Shown here piece by piece: positions 1 through 6,715 of a stretch of 59,651 bases of DNA (positions within the stretch are counted from its first letter, which is position 1; each line of letters begins with the position of its first letter). The translations under genes and the position numbers were made by a program. The notes beneath the pieces were generated by a model. It saw only the letters and a program-made list of their open reading frames with translations. It was not told where the DNA came from and ran no database searches. Source of the DNA: Nocardioides sp. (lineage in GTDB: Bacteria > Actinomycetota > Actinomycetes > Propionibacteriales > Nocardioidaceae); the NCBI RefSeq assembly GCF_025964975.1, contig NZ_JAOPXV010000152.1, forward strand, positions 1-59,651. The letters run 5' to 3'.

Positions 1-894
1 CTGATCACCACCAACGACCCGGTCAAGATCGCCGAGGACTACGCGTTCCTCCAGCACATCTCCGGTGGCCGCGTCGACCTGATGATGGGCCGCGGCAACA
101 CCGGGCCGGTCTACCCGTGGTTCGGCAAGGACATCCGCGACGGCATCAAGCTCGCCGTCGAGAACTACCACCTGCTGCGCAAGCTGTGGCGCGAGCCGGT
201 CGTCAACTGGCAGGGGCAGTTCCGCACGCCGCTCCAGGGCTACACGAGCACCCCCGCGCCGCTGGACGGCACGCCGCCCTTCGTCTGGCACGGCTCGATC
301 CGCAGCCCCGAGATCGCCGAGCAGGCCGCCTACTACGGCGACGGGTTCTTCCACAACCACATCTTCTGGAACAAGGAGCACACCGAGCAGATGGTGCGCC
401 TCTATCGTCAGCGCTTCGAGCACTACGGCCACGGCGCCGCCGACCAGGCCATCGTGGGGCTCGGCGGCCAGGTATTCATGGGCACGAGCGAGGCGGAGGC
501 CAAGAAGCAGTTCCGGCCCTACTTCGACAACGCGCCGGTCTACGGGCACGGGCCCTCGCTCGAGGACTTCAGCCGGGCCACCCCCCTGACCGTCGGCACT
601 CCCGAGCAGGTCATCGAACGCACGCTGGGGTTCGCCGACTACGCCGGTGACTACCAGCGTCAGCTCTTCCTCGTGGATCACGCCGGCCTGCCGCTCGCCG
701 TCGTGCTGGAGCAGGTCGAGATCCTCGGCCGCGAGGTCGTGCCTGTCCTCCGGGCGGAGTTCGACCGCCGCCGTCCTGCGCACGTCCCGAGCGACCCGCC
801 CAACCACTCGTCCCTCGTGGCCGCCGGCCCCGATTCCCCGCACCACCTCGTCGAGCCGGCCAGGACGCTGGCGGCAGAAGGAGTCCAGTCATGA
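1..894 (+). CDS. FMN-dependent luciferase-like monooxygenase, CE1758 family (5' end outside window)
   Basis: The reading frame is open from the first base of the window, so the N-terminus is missing. 297 codons are visible; the family is about 370 residues, so roughly 70 residues lie upstream. The visible part has the LLM-fold signature: ISGGRVDLMMGRGN, then a conserved W-H-G-S substrate/flavin loop (PPFVWHGSIRSPE) and the C-terminal TPEQVIERTLGF segment typical of bacterial luciferase-like oxygenases. These enzymes use reduced flavin and O2 on an unknown substrate. The stop overlaps the next start by four bases (ATGA), so it is translationally coupled to an FMN reductase that can supply the reduced flavin. 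Family assignment is firm, substrate unknown. Confidence 0.85.
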   Translation: MITTNDPVKIAEDYAFLQHISGGRVDLMMGRGNTGPVYPWFGKDIRDGIKLAVENYHLLRKLWREPVVNWQGQFRTPLQGYTSTPAPLDGTPPFVWHGSIRSPEIAEQAAYYGDGFFHNHIFWNKEHTEQMVRLYRQRFEHYGHGAADQAIVGLGGQVFMGTSEAEAKKQFRPYFDNAPVYGHGPSLEDFSRATPLTVGTPEQVIERTLGFADYAGDYQRQLFLVDHAGLPLAVVLEQVEILGREVVPVLRAEFDRRRPAHVPSDPPNHSSLVAAGPDSPHHLVEPARTLAAEGVQS

Positions 895-1541
895 CCCGCA
901 CCATCGTCGTCCTCACTGCCGGCCTGACGGTGCCGTCGTCCACCCGGATGCTCGGTGACCAGATCGCCGACGCCGTGCAGGCGGCCGTGCGGGGGCGTGG
1001 CGAGGCCGTCCGCTTCGAGTACGTCGAGGTGCGCGAGCTGGCCCAGGACCTCGCCTCCTTCATGACGAGCGGCGGGGTGGCGACACCGCGCCTTGCGGGG
1101 GTCCGCGAACAGGTGTCCGCGGCGGACGGCGTCGTGGCCGTCACGCCGGTCTTCAGCGCGAGCTTCAGCGGCTTGTTCAAGATGTTCCTCGACGCGCTCG
1201 ACCAGGACGCGCTCAACGCCATGCCGGTCCTGATCGCCGCGACCGCGGGCTCGGCCCGCCACTCGCTGGTGCTCGACCACGCCATGCGCCCGTTGTTCAG
1301 CCACCTGCGAGCCGTGGTGCTCCCCACCGGGGTCTTCGCCGCCACCGAGGACTTCGGGGGCACTGGTCTCGAGGACCGCATCCGCCGGGCGGCCGCCGAG
1401 CTCGCCAACGCCGTCGTGGTCAGCGGCAACGACCACGTCGCCGGGTTCGCGCCGGACCCGAGCACCCGTCGCCGTACCTCGGGCAACGAGCTGGCACCGG
1501 TGGGCGACTTCGCCGACCTCCTGCGTGGGCACGCTGGCTGA
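891..1541 (+). CDS. NAD(P)H-dependent FMN reductase, CE1759 family
   Basis: 216-residue flavodoxin-fold reductase. N-terminal beta strand TIVVLTAGLTVPSSTRML forms the phosphate-binding loop; VVAVTPVFSASFSGLFKMFLD is the conserved flavin-contact segment (split here as VVAVTPVFSAS and GLFKMFLD), followed by PVLIAATAGS. It overlaps the upstream luciferase-like gene by 4 bases; the CE1758/CE1759 pairing is a recognised two-component flavin monooxygenase arrangement in actinobacteria. Predicted role is cytoplasmic reduction of FMN for the oxygenase. No separate promoter is visible, in line with an operon. Confidence 0.88.
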   Translation: MTRTIVVLTAGLTVPSSTRMLGDQIADAVQAAVRGRGEAVRFEYVEVRELAQDLASFMTSGGVATPRLAGVREQVSAADGVVAVTPVFSASFSGLFKMFLDALDQDALNAMPVLIAATAGSARHSLVLDHAMRPLFSHLRAVVLPTGVFAATEDFGGTGLEDRIRRAAAELANAVVVSGNDHVAGFAPDPSTRRRTSGNELAPVGDFADLLRGHAG

Positions 1542-1617
1542 GGCTCCCCGACTGCTGGACGACGGTTGGTCCCTTGGGGGGAGCCCGGGGCTGACCGATC
1601 CGTGCGAGGGTCGAGGC

Positions 1618-1734
1618 ATGAGTCCTGTGCAGATCCGACCCCTCGGTGGAGGCCCCGGCTGCCTCATCATGATCCTCGTCTCGATCGCGGCGTCGGTCAT
1701 CCTGACCGTCGTCCTCAACCTGATTGCGCGGTGA
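1618..1734 (+). CDS. small single-pass membrane protein (38 aa), unknown function
   Basis: A 38-codon frame. An upstream in-frame ATG at 1525 exists, but the ATG at 1618 has a GAGGG-type ribosome site and begins a compact protein: polar N-terminus, Gly-rich GGGPGC turn, then one hydrophobic helix (LIMILVSIAASVILTVVLN) and a final Arg. This Gly-Cys-hydrophobic-Asn-Arg layout resembles small conserved actinobacterial membrane proteins I have seen, but no function is known to me. It lies 4 bases before the next gene and probably shares its transcript. Confidence 0.55.
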   Translation: MSPVQIRPLGGGPGCLIMILVSIAASVILTVVLNLIAR

Positions 1735-1738
1735 CGTG

Positions 1739-2152
1739 ATGACCGAGCCCAAGAACATCGGCGACAAGCTCAAGCAGACCATCGACGAGCTCGACATCGA
1801 CCGGCACGTCAACGACCTCGTCCTCCAGGTCGAGTCCGCCTTCACCACGGCCCGCGACAAAATCGCCGCCCTGGCCGCCGAGCGCGGCGACGAGGTGGAG
1901 CGCCTGCTGGACAAGGTGGGCACGACGATCGACGAGCGCACCGAAGGCAGGTACGCCGCTCAGGTCGACAAGGTGCGCGAGACCGTCCTCACCGGCGTCA
2001 GCAAGCTCGCGGAGCAGCGTCCGGCGGACGAAGCACCCGTCTGGCCCGTCGACGAGATCGAGCCCCCGGAGCAACCGGTCGAACCGTCCGCACCGGCGGA
2101 CTCCGCTGACAGCCCGGTCGACCCTCTCGACCAGCCCGGCACCGGCTCCTAG
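1739..2152 (+). CDS. acidic helical protein resembling the MT0933 antitoxin family
   Basis: 137 residues from ATG 1739 (an upstream TTG at 1724 adds five residues and overlaps the previous stop). Residues 1-95 are amphipathic helix; the segment LDKVGTTIDERTEGRYAAQV followed by DKVRETV matches the pattern D-K-x-G-x-x-I-D-x-x-T-x-G-x-Y-x-x-x-V-D-K of the MT0933 antitoxin-like Pfam family. The last 40 residues are Pro/Ala/Glu/Asp-rich and probably disordered. No toxin gene is evident next to it: the 38-residue membrane peptide directly upstream is the only candidate partner. Antitoxin activity is family inference only. Confidence 0.6.
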   Translation: MTEPKNIGDKLKQTIDELDIDRHVNDLVLQVESAFTTARDKIAALAAERGDEVERLLDKVGTTIDERTEGRYAAQVDKVRETVLTGVSKLAEQRPADEAPVWPVDEIEPPEQPVEPSAPADSADSPVDPLDQPGTGS

Positions 2153-2194
2153 ATTGGTCGGTGACCACGTCATCGACTTCGCCATGGCGGTCTC

Positions 2195-2618
2195 ATGACC
2201 AGCAGGCTCAACCCGTACCTCAACGTGCTCGACGCCAAGGCACGCGACGCGCTCGAGTTCTACCAGTCCGTCTTCGGTGGCGACCTCACCATCATGACCT
2301 TCGGCGACATGGGCACCGAGGGCCGGTTCGCGGCCCAGGTCATGCACGGTCAGCTGGAGACCCCGGACGGCTACACACTGATGGTCGCGGACGCGCCGGC
2401 GGAGATGATGTCGGTGACGATGGGGAACAACATCTCCGTCAGCCTGTCCGGTGGCTCCGAGGACGCCCAGTGGCTGCGCGCACACTTCGCCGGTCTCGCC
2501 GAACGGTGGCCAGGTCACGCAGCCCCTCGAGCCCGCGCCGTGGGGCGACGAGTTCGGGATGCTCGTCGACAAGTTCGGCATCAGCCGGCTCGTCAACATC
2601 GCCCGCGACCGCGGCTAG
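2195..2618 (+). pseudogene. VOC/PhnB-like glyoxalase-fold protein with a +1 frameshift
   Basis: Starts MTSRLNPYLNVLDAKARDAL and follows the PhnB-like VOC pattern (FYQSVFGG, MVADAP, NISVSLSGG). At 2501-2505 (gaacg) one extra C, most simply base 2504, shifts the frame. Skipping it restores LAEGGQVTQPLEPAPWGDEF then GMLVDKFGISRLVNIARDRG and a TAG stop at 2616-2618, exactly the family ending. As read, the frame instead runs on to 2836 with non-family sequence. Restored length is 140 residues, the usual size. The gene is therefore broken in this sequence, by mutation or base-call error. Ligand/enzyme activity of this VOC branch is unknown. Confidence 0.85.
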
Positions 2619-2793
2619 GTGTGGCTTCGGTGTCACCAGGTGACACCGATCCCGGAGTCAGTGCGGCCTCAGTCGAGAGTCTCCACGAGCTGGGCCCCGA
2701 TGCCACGGGACTGGTGCGACGGGAGCAGCTGGACGCCGGCGGGTTCGATCAGCTCTTCGGTGGGTACGACGCGGAGCCGGCCGACGCGCCATC

Positions 2794-4290
2794 TCACCAG
2801 GGTGAGGGCTTGAAGTCCTTCACGAAGCAGCCGTAGAGGTCCTCGCCGGCCTCGCCGAGCACCACCGGGTCGTAGACCCGGGCGGCGCCGTCGACCAGGT
2901 CGAGCGGGGCGTGCCAGCCCTCGGCGGCGATGCGGAGCTTCTCGTGGTGCGGGCGCTCGTCGGTGATCCACCCGGTGTCGACGGCCGTCATCAGGATCTT
3001 GTCGGTCTCGAACATCTCGCCCGACGACGTCCGGGTCAGCATGTTGAGCGCGGCCTTGGCCATGTTGGTGTGGGGGTGCCCGGCGCCCTTGTAGCGTCGC
3101 GAGAACTGACCCTCCATCGCCGAGACGTTGACGACGTACGCCCGGCCCGATCGTGCGGAGGACGCGGCCGCTGCCAGGGCGGGCCGGAGGCGCGAGACCA
3201 GCAGGAAGGGCGCGATGGAGTTGCAGAGCTGCACCTCGAGGAGCTCGAGCGGGTTGACCTCCCCCACGGTCTGCGTCCAGGAGTTGTTCGTCTGGACGTC
3301 GGGCAGGAGGCCGCCTGCGTCGACGGCAGTTCCGGCGAGGTGCGCCTCCAGCGACGCGTGGCCGGCGGAGAGAGCGAGCGCGGTCATCGATGCGGCGTTG
3401 TGGGCCGCCAGCGCGGCTGCGGCCGACTCTCCCTCGTGGTGCGCGACAGCCGTGTCGGCCAGGGCGCCGGCGATGGCCGCCGGGTGCGCTTCGGAGATGC
3501 GGTCGAAGGTGACCATCTCCGGCAGCTCGCGGTCGGTGGGGAGGTCGATGGCCTCGCCGTCGACCAGCGGGGCGTAGGAGCCCGGCGTGCGGCGTACGGT
3601 CTGGCACGCGTTGTTGATCAGGATGTCGAGCGGTCCGGCCGCCGCGACGTCGTCGGCCAGCGAGATCACCTGGGTCGGGTCGCGCAGGTCGATGCCGACG
3701 ATCTTGAGGCGGTGCAGCCAGTCGCCACTGTCCTCGAGGCCGGAGAAGCGGCGCACCGCGTCCTTGGGGAAGCGCGTCGTGATGGTGGTGTGGGCGCCGT
3801 CGCGCAGGAGGCGCAGCGCGATGTACATGCCGATTTTCGCTCGCCCGCCGGTGAGCAACGCGCGCTTGGCGGTGAGGTCGGTGCGCTGGTCGCGCTTGGC
3901 ATGGCTGAAGGTCGCGCAGGTGGGGCACAGCCAGTGGTAGAACGCGTCGACCAGCGTGTAGTCGTTCTTGCAGATGTAGCAGCCGCGCGGGTTGATGAGC
4001 TCGCCGGCGAAGGCGCCGGGTGCCGTGGACACGAGCGGGATGCCCGACGTCTCGTCGTCGATGCGGACCGGGGACCCCGTGCCCGTCAGCTCGGTGACCG
4101 CCCGGTCGTGGGCGAGCTCCTCGGCGCGCTTGAGCAGCTTCCGCTCGGCCTTGATCGACTTGTACATGTGCGACGCGGCCCGCTTGACCCGCACGTGGTC
4201 GGGGTGGTCGCCGGGCAGGTGGTGGAGCTGCTCGAGCACCCGGAGGGTGGCTGCCAGGTCCTCGGGGTCGATGCCGGGCTCGTCAGTCAC
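2794..4290 (-). CDS. atypical SDR oxidoreductase with N-terminal helical region and zinc ribbon
   Basis: 498 residues from GTG 4290; the start is supported by a TACCAT -10 box exactly 6 nt upstream. Residues 1-70 are helical and charged. Cys104, 107, 122 and 125 form a CxxC-x14-CxxC zinc ribbon (CYICKND ... CPTC). A Rossmann SDR domain follows: ALLTGGRAKIGMYIALRLL, then IDLRDPTQ and DILINNACQT. Near the active site it reads VVNVSAMEGQFS and HPHTNMAKAALNML; the Tyr of the YxxxK motif is Thr here while the Lys is kept, so ordinary SDR catalysis is doubtful. Homologues with the same HTNMAK motif are widespread, so this is a family trait rather than damage. Substrate unknown. Confidence 0.82.
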   Translation of the reverse strand: MTDEPGIDPEDLAATLRVLEQLHHLPGDHPDHVRVKRAASHMYKSIKAERKLLKRAEELAHDRAVTELTGTGSPVRIDDETSGIPLVSTAPGAFAGELINPRGCYICKNDYTLVDAFYHWLCPTCATFSHAKRDQRTDLTAKRALLTGGRAKIGMYIALRLLRDGAHTTITTRFPKDAVRRFSGLEDSGDWLHRLKIVGIDLRDPTQVISLADDVAAAGPLDILINNACQTVRRTPGSYAPLVDGEAIDLPTDRELPEMVTFDRISEAHPAAIAGALADTAVAHHEGESAAAALAAHNAASMTALALSAGHASLEAHLAGTAVDAGGLLPDVQTNNSWTQTVGEVNPLELLEVQLCNSIAPFLLVSRLRPALAAAASSARSGRAYVVNVSAMEGQFSRRYKGAGHPHTNMAKAALNMLTRTSSGEMFETDKILMTAVDTGWITDERPHHEKLRIAAEGWHAPLDLVDGAARVYDPVVLGEAGEDLYGCFVKDFKPSPW

Positions 4291-4302
4291 CGAAGGATGG
4301 TA
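4291..4302 (-). promoter_or_regulatory. leaderless-type -10 box for the zinc-ribbon SDR
   Basis: On the minus strand TACCAT is followed by six bases (CCTTCG) and then the GTG start at 4290, so transcription should start at or next to the G of the start codon. No Shine-Dalgarno sequence is present. Confidence 0.5.
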
Positions 4303-4347
4303 CGGCGACGGGCGACGCACCGATGATTCGTCGAGGGACGGGCGGCC

Positions 4348-5040
4348 TCACGCAGTGAGGTGCGGGCGCCGGGCGGCTGCGTCCGCGGCGTCCTGGGCGG
4401 GCGAGCCCTGGATGCGGACGCGATCGGGGCGCAGGCCGTGAGCCACGCCCCACAGCACTGCCTTGGAGCGGCTGTCGACGTCGATCTTGCGGTAACAGGA
4501 CCGGATGTAGGACTTGATCGAGTTGACCGACAGCGACGTGCGCTCGGCGATCTCGAGGTTGCTCAGCCCCATCGTGATCAACGAGAGGACTTCGGCCTCG
4601 CGGGCCGTCAGGCCTTCCTCGCGACCGGGCCAGTCGCCACCGACCTGGCCACGGCGACCGGGGGACGGCGAGAGGACCTTCTGGCCGGCGTGCACCATCT
4701 GGAGGGCCTCGACCAGCTGGGCCGCCGAGAGGCTCTTGGAGAGATAGCCGTGGACACCCAGGGCCATCGTCTCGCGCGCCAGCCAGGGCTGGAAGTTCGA
4801 GGTGTAGACCACGACCTTGGACACGCGCGGGTTGGCGAGGAGCCGGGCCACGCTGGGGCCGTTGGTCTGTCCCATGCCGAACGTGTCGTAGAGCGCGATG
4901 TCGACGCTCGACGCGACGGGCTTGGAAGCGCTGAGCTCGACGATCTGGACACGGTCGCTGTAGTTACGCAGCATGGCGTCGAGACCGCGCACGATGATCT
5001 CGTCATCGTTCACCAGGGCGACGTGGATCGGCATGCCCAC
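4348..5040 (-). CDS. orphan response regulator, NarL/LuxR family
   Basis: 230 residues. An N-terminal receiver domain has acidic residues N11-D12-D13, a likely phospho-acceptor Asp52 (IALYDTFG), Thr/Ser in VVYTS and a Lys in YLSKSL. The C-terminal LuxR-type helix-turn-helix reads GLTAREAEVLSLITMGLSNL then EIAERTSLSVNSIKSYI. GTG 5040 is 9 nt from an AGGAGGG ribosome site; ATG 5034 is the alternative. No histidine kinase is adjacent. It is divergent from the ABC operon at 5104, with 63 bases between starts, so it is a candidate local regulator of that operon. The C-terminal 25 residues after the HTH are Arg/Ala-rich and probably disordered. Confidence 0.88.
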   Translation of the reverse strand: MGMPIHVALVNDDEIIVRGLDAMLRNYSDRVQIVELSASKPVASSVDIALYDTFGMGQTNGPSVARLLANPRVSKVVVYTSNFQPWLARETMALGVHGYLSKSLSAAQLVEALQMVHAGQKVLSPSPGRRGQVGGDWPGREEGLTAREAEVLSLITMGLSNLEIAERTSLSVNSIKSYIRSCYRKIDVDSRSKAVLWGVAHGLRPDRVRIQGSPAQDAADAAARRPHLTA

Positions 5041-5069
5041 ACCTTAGTACCCTCCTGCCTCGGCCCAGG

Positions 5070-5094
5070 TATCTTGTCGGGACTCCGGGACAAG
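5070..5094 (+). promoter_or_regulatory. putative promoter -10 and inverted repeat upstream of the ABC operon
   Basis: TATCTT at 5070-5075 is a good actinobacterial -10 about 28 nt before the ATG at 5104. It overlaps an inverted repeat, CTTGTC at 5073-5078 and GACAAG at 5089-5094 (10-base spacer), in the 63-base gap between the divergent regulator and the transporter. A binding site here would cover the start of transcription. Binding by the adjacent LuxR-type regulator is inference. Confidence 0.4.
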
Positions 5095-5103
5095 GGGGTG
5101 GAG

Positions 5104-6006
5104 ATGCAGGACACGACGACGCCGTCACAGCGCGTTGACGCACCTGCCGGCGAGGGTGGACTGGGCGTCCGCTGCGAGGGCGTGGTGCACCTCTACCGCA
5201 CCTTCGGCGGCCACGACGTGGTGGCGCTGCGCGGCGTCGACCTCGCCATCGCTCCCGGTGAACGCGTGGCCTTCCTCGGTCCCTCCGGATCCGGGAAGTC
5301 GACCCTGTTGACCCTCCTCGGTGGCATCCAGAAGCCGAGCGCCGGCCGCATCTTCCTCGGCGACGAGGAGATCTCCCGGATGGGTGAGCGCTACCTCGCT
5401 CGGATCCGGTCGCGGTCGGTGTCCACCATGCTGCAAGGTGCCACCCGCAACCTGTTGCCGTACGCCACCGCGCGGCAGAACATCTCCTTCGCCCGGCTCG
5501 CCCTCAGCGCCTCCGAACGCCGCGGCGCCATGCTCGACGCCGAGCTGCTCTCCCGGGTGGGACTCGAGGACCAGGCCGACCAGGTCGTCTCAACCATGTC
5601 GGGCGGTCAGCGCCAGCGGCTCGCCCTCGCCTGCTCGGTCGCCACCGCGCCCAGGTTGCTGCTGGCCGACGAGCCGACCAGCCAGCTCAGCCACGAGGAC
5701 CGCGACCACGTCCTGCACCTCATCCACTCCCTCGGCGACGACTTCGGGACCACCATCGTCGTAGTGACCCACCAGCCCGAGGTGGCGGCCACCTTCCCGC
5801 GCACCGTCACCATGAAGGGCGGCCGCGTCGGTGCCGAGGGTCGCGACGGCTCGGAATACGCCGTGGTCGGCGAGGACGGTGTCCTCCACCTGCCGGGTCA
5901 CGTCGCCGCCGAGTGGCCTCCCGGCACCCTGGTGAAGTTCGAGGACGACGACCAGGGCCGCCTCGTCATCACCCGTTCGAGCGGAGAAGGTGCGAACCTG
6001 CTGTGA
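5104..6006 (+). CDS. ABC transporter ATP-binding protein (MacB/LolD-like)
   Basis: 300 residues from ATG 5104, preceded by an AAGGGGG site. Full nucleotide-binding domain: Walker A GPSGSGKST, a Q-loop region (STMLQGATRNLLPYA), signature MSGGQRQRLALA, Walker B RLLLADEPTS and H-loop VVVTHQPEV. About 55 residues follow the NBD (GEDGVLHLPGHVAAEWPPGT), an extension also seen in ATPases that pair with FtsX-type permeases. First gene of a four-gene operon. It presumably forms a heterodimer with the second ATPase to drive an exporter or an extracytoplasmic mechanotransmission complex. Confidence 0.92.
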   Translation: MQDTTTPSQRVDAPAGEGGLGVRCEGVVHLYRTFGGHDVVALRGVDLAIAPGERVAFLGPSGSGKSTLLTLLGGIQKPSAGRIFLGDEEISRMGERYLARIRSRSVSTMLQGATRNLLPYATARQNISFARLALSASERRGAMLDAELLSRVGLEDQADQVVSTMSGGQRQRLALACSVATAPRLLLADEPTSQLSHEDRDHVLHLIHSLGDDFGTTIVVVTHQPEVAATFPRTVTMKGGRVGAEGRDGSEYAVVGEDGVLHLPGHVAAEWPPGTLVKFEDDDQGRLVITRSSGEGANLL

Positions 6007-6027
6007 CCGACCGAGCCGAGCGAGGAA

Positions 6028-6050
6028 CGAGCGAGCGAGCGAGCGAGCGA
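6028..6050 (+). repeat. (CGAG)n tetranucleotide tract in the ABC intergenic gap
   Basis: Five perfect CGAG units followed by CGA, in a 52-base gap between the two ATPase genes and just before the weak AGAGG ribosome site of the second. A degenerate CGAG unit also precedes it. A length change by slippage would alter spacing or translation coupling between the two subunits. Confidence 0.85.
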
Positions 6051-6058
6051 AGAGGACT

Positions 6059-6715
6059 GTGAGTGACCTGATCCTGAGCGACATCACGTATGTCGCCGCT
6101 CGCACCCTGCTCGACAGCGTGTCGCTGACCTTCCCCGCCGGCAAGGTCACTGCGCTGTCAGGACCCAGCGGGTCGGGCAAGACGACCCTCCTCTCGGTCG
6201 CGGGCGGTCTCCTCGAGCCGACCCAGGGCACCACGTCGTACGCCGACGCGTCGATGTGGGAGGGCAGCGGCGACCCACGTCCCGACGTGGCCTTCGTGCT
6301 GCAGGTCTACGGCCTGGTGCCGATCCTCTCCGCCCGCGAGAACGTCTCGATCGCGCTCCGCGCCCGCGGCATCGACCCCGGTGCAGCCGACGAGGAGGCT
6401 GAGGCCGCGCTCGGCCGGTTCGGCATCGCCGACCTCGGCGACCGACAGGTCGAGGAGCTCTCGGGGGGCCAGATGCAGCGCGTCGCGTGCGCCCGTGGCT
6501 TCGTCGTCGGCGCCGGCATCCTGCTCGCCGACGAACCCACCTCCGAGCTCGACGAGGGCAACCGCGGCGTGGTGCTGGCCGAGCTCCGCGCGGAAGCCGC
6601 CCGGGGCTCCGTCGTCGTCGTCGCGACCCACGACCCCTCGGTGGTCGAGGCGTGCGACCTCCACTTCGCCCTCGACGAGGGCAGGCTGGTCCAGAGCACC
6701 TTGGTCCAGGGATGA
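6059..6715 (+). CDS. ABC transporter ATP-binding protein, second ATPase of the operon
   Basis: 218 residues from GTG 6059 (VSDLILSDITYVAART); an upstream start at 5990 would translate the CGAG repeat and is unlikely. Walker A GPSGSGKTT, Q-loop VAFVLQVYGLVP, signature LSGGQMQRVACA, Walker B ILLADEPTSELD and H-loop VVVATHDPSV are all present, so both ATPases of the operon look catalytically competent. Compact LolD/MacB-type NBD without an extra C-terminal domain. The stop overlaps the next ATG (ATGA), coupling it to the first permease. Confidence 0.9.
   Translation: MSDLILSDITYVAARTLLDSVSLTFPAGKVTALSGPSGSGKTTLLSVAGGLLEPTQGTTSYADASMWEGSGDPRPDVAFVLQVYGLVPILSARENVSIALRARGIDPGAADEEAEAALGRFGIADLGDRQVEELSGGQMQRVACARGFVVGAGILLADEPTSELDEGNRGVVLAELRAEAARGSVVVVATHDPSVVEACDLHFALDEGRLVQSTLVQG

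Noticed and set aside
2911..4326. Long open plus-strand frame opposite the SDR gene
   Set aside because: Antisense shadow: Gly/Arg/Val-rich composition without motifs, while the minus strand encodes a recognisable zinc-ribbon SDR.
4360..5103. Upstream extension of the first ABC ATPase frame
   Set aside because: The frame is open through the antisense of the LuxR regulator but ATG 5104 has a ribosome site and starts the family sequence.
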